NCBI GenBank assembly: GCA_027294925.1
Contig: JAPULM010000065.1
Location: 1 to 9,941, forward strand
From: a bacterium
Lineage (GTDB): Bacteria; Tectomicrobia; Entotheonellia; Entotheonellales; Entotheonellaceae
Reading direction: 5' to 3'
Length of the DNA: 9,941 bases
Shown: piece by piece, positions 6,515 through 9,941 of the stretch
How positions within the stretch are numbered: position 1 is the stretch's first letter
How the letters are laid out: each line of letters opens with the position of its first letter
The notes under the pieces: generated by a model
The model's database searches: none
The model's input: only the letters and a program-made list of their open reading frames with translations
What the model was told of the DNA's origin: nothing
Program-made: the position numbers and the translations under genes

Positions 6515-6749
6515 CGTTTGTCCGACCTGTGGTGGACAACTAGATGCCGGGGTGGCGACGATTCCGTTTCTTCTGAGTACAGAGAAGGTGGTGGTCGTCA
6601 AAGGCGTACCCTCTGAAATCTGTGGGGACTGCCATGAGCCGTTTATGAGCAGTAAGGTAAGCGATGATATCATGGCGTTATTGAGCCAGCTCAAGAAGCT
6701 AGGGAGTGAAGTATCGGTGGTATCTTTTCCGGACTATGCCGTGACCTAA
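6492..6749 (+). CDS. YgiT-type zinc-finger protein (MqsA-like antitoxin)
   Basis: This is an 85-residue protein with two CxxC pairs, C10-PT-C13 and C44-GD-C47, that bind zinc as in the N-terminal domain of MqsA/YgiT. The VVVKGVPSEICGDC block (35-47) is the family signature. It is the short form: there is no C-terminal helix-turn-helix as in E. coli MqsA, so DNA-binding autoregulation is not evident. The ATG lies inside the end of the frame-restored DUF4258 gene (23-bp overlap), with AGGTGG just upstream, implying translational coupling in the ancestral pair. With the toxin gene frameshifted, translation would stop 62 bp before this start, which could lower antitoxin expression. It is probably an antitoxin that outlives a damaged toxin. 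Confidence 0.85.
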   Translation: MTGKLENSVCPTCGGQLDAGVATIPFLLSTEKVVVVKGVPSEICGDCHEPFMSSKVSDDIMALLSQLKKLGSEVSVVSFPDYAVT

Positions 6750-6956
6750 AGGGCCACTTGATCATGCTTGGGAGAAGCTTCAACTGTGGCATTGTTATCT
6801 CTACGAGTTCACGACCAGTTCATCGAAGGACAGAACGATGGTGGGCTTGCATATGAGGGGTAACTGCAGCGAGCTGCAACGGCCCTCTTCCTCCCGATCA
6901 TTCCCCCCGTTGCGACGAGGGGATAAAAGGGATTTCTTCCTCTGAGACGTTTTGAC
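6750..6956. other. Noncoding gap with two hairpins downstream of the YgiT gene
   Basis: No gene is seen. Hairpin one spans 6855-6887: TGCAGC and GCTGCA form an inner stem around GA, and GAGGG and CCCTC form an outer stem across an internal loop. Hairpin two is the G/C-run repeat at 6902-6923. Neither is followed by a clear T-run, so they look more like extragenic palindromes than intrinsic terminators. Confidence 0.4.
6902..6936 (+). repeat. REP-like extragenic palindrome
   Basis: TCCCC-C-CGT and ACG-A-GGGGA pair around a TGCG loop (8 pairs, one mismatch), followed by ATAAAAGGGATTT. The C-run, G-run, then AAAGGGATTT order is that of a very common class of bacterial intergenic palindromes, whose usual form is a CCCCCC...GGGGGG hairpin followed by GGGGATTT. 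This copy looks degenerate. Confidence 0.4.
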
Positions 6957-7157
6957 ATGCAATGTCCCCAATGCCGGCAAGACAACCCGCCGCAGGCCAA
7001 ATTCTGCCTGCAATGTGGTAGCCGGTTTGTGCTGGCCTGCGACAACTGCAGCACCGAGCTGCCGGCCAAGGCGAAATTCTGCTTCGAGTGCGGACGACCG
7101 GTCGGCGCGCCGACCGCTGCCGTCATCGGCACTGAGATCGATCGCGGGCAAGAATAA
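6957..7157 (+). CDS. Small double zinc-ribbon protein, possibly a truncated adenylate cyclase N-terminus
   Basis: This 66-residue protein consists of two zinc ribbons of the same pattern, CxxC-x10-CxxC: C3/C6/C17/C20 and C28/C31/C42/C45. The sequences CPQCRQDNPPQAKFCLQCG and CDNCSTELPAKAKFCFECG are very like the N-termini of large zinc-ribbon proteins that carry an adenylate/guanylate cyclase domain and an ATPase domain. Here the frame stops after about 20 low-complexity residues and no cyclase follows, so it is either a fragment of such a gene or a stand-alone adaptor. The spacing and all eight cysteines are intact. Its stop codon (TAA, 7155-7157) overlaps the ribosome-binding site of the next gene, suggesting translational coupling. 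No good ribosome-binding site is seen before its own ATG. Confidence 0.65.
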   Translation: MQCPQCRQDNPPQAKFCLQCGSRFVLACDNCSTELPAKAKFCFECGRPVGAPTAAVIGTEIDRGQE

Positions 7158-7168
7158 GGAGGTACGGC

Positions 7169-7411
7169 GTGAAGAAAGGTGTTGAGTACTACGACGGATT
7201 ACCATGGCGGGTCGCTATTGATCCGGAACAACAGGATGCTGGACGTGTCGTTTTCGTCGCTTCTCACCCTGAGTTTGATGGTGTGCTTGGTTCAGGGAAG
7301 ACGCCGGAGGCGGCATTGGCTGACCTGCATGCGGCACGACGGTCAATAATCGAAGCGTTGCTTGCTGAAGGATATCCAATTCCCGAGCCTGTCCTGGCAT
7401 CTTCGGATTGA
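7169..7411 (+). CDS. Orphan HicB-like antitoxin-family protein
   Basis: This 80-residue protein has the HicB partial RNase H-like fold pattern: YYDGLPWRVAID (first strand), VVFVASHPEFDGVLGSG, TPEAALADLHAARRSIIEAL (the helix) and EGYPIPEP, the typical family ending. HicB proteins usually neutralise the HicA mRNA interferase encoded next to them. No HicA-like gene, with its GSHH motif, is found on either side, so this is an orphan and may be a regulator. There is no C-terminal DNA-binding domain. I chose GTG 7169 because AAGGAGG lies 6 bp upstream, an excellent ribosome-binding site. The gene follows the zinc ribbon by 11 bp and precedes the amidohydrolase by 30 bp, so all three may share a transcript. 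Confidence 0.75.
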   Translation: MKKGVEYYDGLPWRVAIDPEQQDAGRVVFVASHPEFDGVLGSGKTPEAALADLHAARRSIIEALLAEGYPIPEPVLASSD

Positions 7412-7441
7412 TTGACGCTTCCACTATATTAAGGAGGTCAC

Positions 7442-8428
7442 ATGCGCATTGATATGCACGCACATTACGTACCGCCGAAGGTGTTATCAACCCTCGAACG
7501 AGACGCCTCACCCTATGGTGTACATCTGCAAGAAGCCGCAACAGGTGGTACCTGTGCCTGTTTTGATTACGGGTTGACCATTCGTCCCTTCTTGCCGCGT
7601 CTGACCGATCTGGAGGAACGCTGGGAGATCATGGCTGGACAGGGAGTGGACAGGCAAATCCTCTCGGTGTGGGCCGATCTCATGGGCTACGGCATGCCGG
7701 CTGAGGAGGGTTCGCGCTGGCACCGATTGCTCAACGAGACGTTGGGCGACGTCGTGCAGCAGCATCCCGAACGGCTCTCGTTCCTGGCCTCGGCGCCGCT
7801 GCAAGACGCCCAACGGGCCGCACGGGAGTTGGAACATGGCGTTAAGCAGTGCGGCGCTGTCGGTGCTGTCATTGCCGCCAATGTCGATGAGGTCAGCCTC
7901 GGCGAGGCGGCGCTGGATGACTACTGGGCTGCCGCGGTGGAGTTGGACGTGCCGGTGTTTATTCACCCGACGCAGCCGTTACAGCCCCCCCGAACCCAAA
8001 AATACGGCATGTTACAGGTGGTGCGGTACACGTACGACACCACCGCCAGCGTCGGCTCTCTCATTTTCAGTGGTGTTTTGGATCGTTATCCGACCCTCAA
8101 TCTGCTGCTGTCGCACGGCGGTGGCTATTTCCCCTATCAGGTCGGCCGCTTCGACCGTATCTACCGTAATCTTGACGCCCCAACAACGCCTGTCCAGCCG
8201 CCGTCGGGCTACCTGCGCCGCTTTTACTACGACACCATTCTGTATCAGTCTGAGCCCCTGTGTTATCTGCGAGATCTGGTCGGCAGCGACCGGCTATTAC
8301 TCGGTACGGATTATCCCTTCCCGGTGTTTGAGCAACAGCCCGTCCAGGTGCTCGAACAAGCCAGGTTTCCCCCTGAGGATATGGCACTAATCAGCGAGGT
8401 AACCACACGCCGCTTGTTCAAATTGTAA
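7442..8428 (+). CDS. Amidohydrolase-2 family metal-dependent hydrolase/decarboxylase (ACMSD-like)
   Basis: This 328-residue TIM-barrel enzyme of the amidohydrolase superfamily has the metal-binding HxH near its N-terminus (H6-A-H8), H175 in FIHPTQP, H225 in LLSHGGG and D290 in LGTDYPF. This set and spacing match 2-amino-3-carboxymuconate-6-semialdehyde decarboxylase (ACMSD: H9, H11, H177, H228, D294 in the Pseudomonas enzyme), so one catalytic zinc and a nonhydrolytic decarboxylation or a hydrolysis are both plausible. Many relatives are annotated only as amidohydrolases, and the substrate is not defined by the neighbours. The start is secure: AAGGAGG lies 4 bp before ATG 7442. It is cytoplasmic, with no signal peptide. 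The gene ends 10 bp before the direct repeat that bounds the DUF559 cassette. Confidence 0.9.
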   Translation: MRIDMHAHYVPPKVLSTLERDASPYGVHLQEAATGGTCACFDYGLTIRPFLPRLTDLEERWEIMAGQGVDRQILSVWADLMGYGMPAEEGSRWHRLLNETLGDVVQQHPERLSFLASAPLQDAQRAARELEHGVKQCGAVGAVIAANVDEVSLGEAALDDYWAAAVELDVPVFIHPTQPLQPPRTQKYGMLQVVRYTYDTTASVGSLIFSGVLDRYPTLNLLLSHGGGYFPYQVGRFDRIYRNLDAPTTPVQPPSGYLRRFYYDTILYQSEPLCYLRDLVGSDRLLLGTDYPFPVFEQQPVQVLEQARFPPEDMALISEVTTRRLFKL

Positions 8429-8438
8429 GTCTGATGTC

Positions 8439-8445
8439 GCAGGCT
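8439..8445 (+). repeat. Left copy of a 7-bp direct repeat (candidate target-site duplication)
   Basis: GCAGGCT lies immediately outside the left inverted repeat of the DUF559 cassette and is repeated exactly at 8884-8890, immediately outside the right inverted repeat. Confidence 0.65.
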
Positions 8446-8447
8446 TT

Positions 8448-8489
8448 CTCCCTTCCCTCGCCCCTTGGGGGAGAGGGCTAGGGTGAGGG
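8448..8489 (+). repeat. Left inverted repeat of the DUF559 cassette
   Basis: A 42-bp GC-rich palindrome. CCCTC-G-CCCC and GGGG-GA-GAGGG pair around TT, followed by CTAGGGTGAGGG. It matches the reverse complement of 8842-8883 at 33 of 42 positions. In translation this class of repeat gives the peptides often seen in misannotated bacterial proteins, for example LTLALSPKGRGKGE. Confidence 0.7.
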
Positions 8490-8497
8490 GGGATTTC

Positions 8498-8896
8498 ATG
8501 CAACCAAAAGATTCAATACCTCGCTCGCGAGCCCGCCAGCTGCGCCGTAACCAAACCGATGCTGAGCGTAAGCTGTGGCTATGGCTGCGCGATCGAGGCC
8601 TCGGCGGTGAAAAGTTCCGACGGCAGCCCCCGATTGGTCGATTCGTCGTCGACTTCTGTTGCCTGGAACGTAGTCTGGTTATTGAACTTGATGGCGGCCA
8701 GCACACCACTCAGGTAGAGGCAGATCGGGAACGGACTGCGTTTCTGGAACAGAATGGCTATCGGGTGTTACGTTTTTGGAATCATGAAGTCATTGGGGAT
8801 ACGGAGGCGGTCCTGCTGCGAATTGATCAGGCGTTGAAGAACCCTCACCCCGGCCCTCTCCCTGGCCGGGAGAGGGAGGGGAGGCAGGCTACGTGA
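8498..8896 (+). CDS. DUF559 domain protein (Vsr/PD-(D/E)XK nuclease-like)
   Basis: This is a 132-residue protein of the DUF559 family, which shares the very-short-patch-repair (Vsr) endonuclease-like fold. The conserved order is visible: an N-terminal helix ending in RRNQTDAERKLWLWLR, then FRRQPPIGRFVVDFCC with D52, then LVIELDGGQH (60-69) with E63 and D65 in the place of the nuclease E-x-K/D strand, and YRVLRFWNHEV (88-98). The function is unproven; DNA cleavage is inferred from fold. ATG 8498 fits the family start and follows GAGGGGGGA; an upstream in-frame GTG-type start at 8465 would translate the left repeat and is unlikely. The last residues (NPHPGPLPGREREG, then RQAT) come from the right repeat and, for the final codons, from flanking host sequence, so the conserved domain ends at about residue 113. 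The gene overlaps the convergent methyltransferase by 8 bp. Confidence 0.85.
   Translation: MQPKDSIPRSRARQLRRNQTDAERKLWLWLRDRGLGGEKFRRQPPIGRFVVDFCCLERSLVIELDGGQHTTQVEADRERTAFLEQNGYRVLRFWNHEVIGDTEAVLLRIDQALKNPHPGPLPGREREGRQAT
8842..8883 (-). repeat. Right inverted repeat of the DUF559 cassette
   Basis: CCCTCTCCC and GGGAGAGGG form a perfect 9-bp stem around TGGCC, preceded by CCCTCACCCCGG. It is the inverted counterpart of 8448-8489 and encodes the C-terminal tail of the DUF559 protein. The hairpin could also act as a barrier between convergent transcripts. Confidence 0.7.
8884..8890 (+). repeat. Right copy of the 7-bp direct repeat (candidate target-site duplication)
   Basis: GCAGGCT is identical to 8439-8445. 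Its last two bases, with the next A, form the TAG stop of the leftward methyltransferase gene (CTA on the plus strand). Confidence 0.65.
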
Positions 8897-9398
8897 AGGG
8901 CAGATTGAACGGCTCGCTCGATGGTGCATAACGGCGTTCGAGGGCCAGTAACGCTTTTTTGAGATCGAGTCCGCCGGCATAGCCGGTGAGCTTTCCCGTG
9001 CTGCCGATGACTCGATGACAGGGGATGACAATGGCCAGGGGGTTGCGGCCATTGGCGGCGCCCACGGCACGTGATGCTTTTGGCTTGCCCAGCTGTTTGG
9101 CCAGCGTGCCGTAGGATGTGGTTTCACCGTAAGGGATGTCTTGCAAGGCATGCCACACGGATTGCTGAAACGGTGTGCCGGCGGGCGCCAGCTTGAGTGT
9201 GAAGTCTTGCATTGTGCCGGCAAAGTAGGCGTCGAGTTGGTCAAGCGCCTCGCGTAGCGGTTGACGGTCCTCCACCCAATCCGGTGCCGGTTGAGACAAG
9301 GCACTGTCGGGTTGAAAGTTAATCAACCGTAGACCGGCCGCATCCCCTGCAATCAGGATTGGCCCTAACGGACTTGCCATATAGCTATAGTGCATCAT
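8889..9398 (-). CDS. ogt: Methylated-DNA--[protein]-cysteine S-methyltransferase (O6-alkylguanine repair)
   Basis: This 169-residue suicide repair protein removes methyl groups from O6-methylguanine onto its own cysteine. The active site is IPCHRV, with the acceptor cysteine at residue 127 from this start, followed by GYAGGLDLKKALLALE. The helix-turn-helix region is FQQSVWHALQDIPYGETTSYGTLA, followed by ASRAVGAANGRNPLAI, the arginine-finger and Asn-hinge region. The length is typical of Ogt-type single proteins; there is no AraC domain as in Ada. I prefer ATG 9398 (MMHYSYMASPLG) because GGGGAGG lies about 12 bp before it. An in-frame ATG at 9419 has no ribosome-binding site upstream and would place that GGAGG inside the gene. 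The gene symbol denotes the family only. Its 3' end borders the DUF559 insertion. Confidence 0.92.
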   Translation of the reverse strand: MMHYSYMASPLGPILIAGDAAGLRLINFQPDSALSQPAPDWVEDRQPLREALDQLDAYFAGTMQDFTLKLAPAGTPFQQSVWHALQDIPYGETTSYGTLAKQLGKPKASRAVGAANGRNPLAIVIPCHRVIGSTGKLTGYAGGLDLKKALLALERRYAPSSEPFNLPFT

Positions 9399-9562
9399 GT
9401 CGATGGTTCGCCTCCCCATGTGTGTCTGTGTTATACACCCTTATATGATATACGACCGAATATCCAAAAGGGGTGGAAAATCGGTAGCAAAACGGTAATA
9501 TAGGGAAGCAGTCGATTCCCGTTCTTGTCAATCCTATGTCGATCCTATGGAGGATACACGTC
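9399..9562. promoter_or_regulatory. Divergent promoter region between the methyltransferase and fumarase genes
   Basis: For the leftward gene, TATAAG (minus strand, 9445-9440) preceded after 16 bp by TTGGAT (9467-9462) is a possible promoter. For the rightward gene, TGGAAA (9474-9479) and TAATAT (9496-9501) with a 16-bp spacer are the best pair seen, but weak. No operator palindrome is evident. Just before the fumarase start, ATCCTATG occurs twice, 11 bp apart (9531 and 9542). Confidence 0.3.
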
Positions 9563-9941
9563 ATGCCCGAGTTTCAATACCAGGAAATGTTTGAGCATGG
9601 TGCGGACACCACACCGTACCGCAAGCTCACGTCGGACTATGTCTCCACCACCGCGTTTGAGGGTTGTGAGATTCTCAAGGTTGACCCCGAAGCTTTAACC
9701 CTGCTGGCGCGTGAGGCGATGGATGACGTCTCCCACCTGTTGCGTCCCGGCCACCTCAAGCAGCTTGCCAAGATCCTTGATGATCCCGAGGCGTCGGGCA
9801 ACGACCGCTTCGTGGCCCTCGAGTTGCTGAAGAACGCCAACATTGCCGCCGGGCGTGTGTTGCCGGGTTGCCAGGATACCGGCACGGCGATCGTCCTGGG
9901 TTACAAGGGCGAGAACGTTTTTACCTTTGCCAATGATGCGG
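9563..9941 (+). CDS. Class I fumarate hydratase (FumA/FumB type), N-terminal part, cut by the window end
   Basis: The first 126 codons of an iron-sulfur fumarase, which converts fumarate to malate in the citric acid cycle; the full protein is usually about 500-550 residues. The match to E. coli FumA is close: [30 protein letters not shown], then [28 protein letters not shown]103, in PGCQDTGTA, is the first of the three cysteines that ligate the [4Fe-4S] cluster; the others lie beyond the window. ATG 9563 follows GGAGG with a 9-bp spacer. The truncation is only the window edge. It appears to be a housekeeping gene and may mark the border of the accessory region. Some class I enzymes of this shape use tartrate or mesaconate instead, so the substrate is likely but not certain. 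Confidence 0.92.
   Translation, partial: MPEFQYQEMFEHGADTTPYRKLTSDYVSTTAFEGCEILKVDPEALTLLAREAMDDVSHLLRPGHLKQLAKILDDPEASGNDRFVALELLKNANIAAGRVLPGCQDTGTAIVLGYKGENVFTFANDA

Larger units (their letters stand above)
8446..8883 (+). mobile_element. DUF559 cassette bounded by inverted palindromic repeats
   Basis: This is a 438-bp unit made of a left 42-bp repeat, the DUF559 gene, and an inverted right 42-bp repeat (33 of 42 positions identical). It is flanked by the 7-bp direct repeat GCAGGCT. Removing the unit and one direct repeat would leave the amidohydrolase and methyltransferase genes convergent with about 20 bp between their stop codons. This is the structure of a transposed element, but with no recognisable transposase; the only encoded protein is of the DUF559/Vsr-like nuclease fold. 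The left end has two extra bases (TT) between the direct repeat and the inverted repeat. Confidence 0.6.

Noticed and set aside
7836..8390. Plus-strand open frame of 184 codons inside the amidohydrolase
   Set aside because: It is a frame-shifted shadow of the amidohydrolase, low in complexity (Ser/Arg/Thr) and without motifs.
8311..8709. Minus-strand open frame containing LTLALSPKGRGKGE
   Set aside because: This is a translation of the left palindromic repeat plus antisense of the flanking genes, a well-known annotation artefact.
9531..9552. Direct repeat ATCCTATG, 11 bp apart, before the fumarase start
   Set aside because: The repeat is only 8 bp and the second copy is part of the ribosome-binding site; chance duplication is as likely as an operator.
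9563..9941. Fumarase gene that looks truncated
   Set aside because: The frame is open to the last base; the break is the window edge and not a mutation.
1..9941. CRISPR arrays, tRNA or rRNA genes, replication origins
   Set aside because: No regularly spaced repeats, cloverleaf-like sequences, rRNA signatures or DnaA-box clusters were seen on either strand.

Overview
The window is a stretch of bacterial chromosome with moderately high GC. It is dominated by accessory catabolic genes: a flavin-dependent monooxygenase, a hydrolase, a class III CoA-transferase, crotonases and a metal-dependent amidohydrolase. These are interleaved with mobile-element scars and small toxin-antitoxin-like genes. 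The gene types (luciferase-like monooxygenase plus hydrolase pairs, CoA-transferases, double zinc ribbons, DUF559 cassettes) recall large-genome heterotrophs such as Tectomicrobia/Entotheonella or related deltaproteobacteria-like lineages. That placement is an impression only; nothing in the sequence fixes the taxonomy.

Layout. Positions 1-157 are the right end of an IS6-family insertion sequence (transposase C-terminus plus terminal inverted repeat). Positions 281-2305 (+) hold a two-gene operon: an alpha/beta hydrolase whose nucleophile position carries Asp instead of Ser, then a luciferase-like flavin monooxygenase. A hairpin terminator at 2394-2412 separates it from a leftward block (2431-5741). 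In transcription order that block is a decayed crotonase, a CaiB/BaiF CoA-transferase, and then, from its own near-consensus sigma-70 promoter with a structured leader, a double CDGSH iron-sulfur protein and an intact crotonase. About 400 noncoding bases follow. Next comes a DUF4258/YgiT-zinc-finger toxin-antitoxin-like pair whose toxin gene has a one-base frameshift. After it lie hairpin repeats and a rightward set: a double zinc ribbon protein, an orphan HicB-like protein and an ACMSD-like amidohydrolase. The end of the window holds a DUF559 nuclease-like gene, a leftward O6-methylguanine-DNA methyltransferase and the start of a class I fumarate hydratase.

The most striking structure is around the DUF559 gene (8439-8890). 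The gene lies between two inverted copies of a 42-bp GC-rich palindromic repeat, and the whole unit is bracketed by a perfect 7-bp direct repeat, GCAGGCT, as a target-site duplication would be. The insertion lies exactly between the stop codons of two convergent genes. This suggests a small non-classical mobile unit in which a Vsr/DUF559-type nuclease-fold protein travels with, or spreads, extragenic palindromes.

The catabolic genes probably feed CoA-linked degradation: a monooxygenase and hydrolase open a substrate, a CoA-transferase activates an acid, and a crotonase processes the CoA ester. The substrates cannot be read from the sequence.
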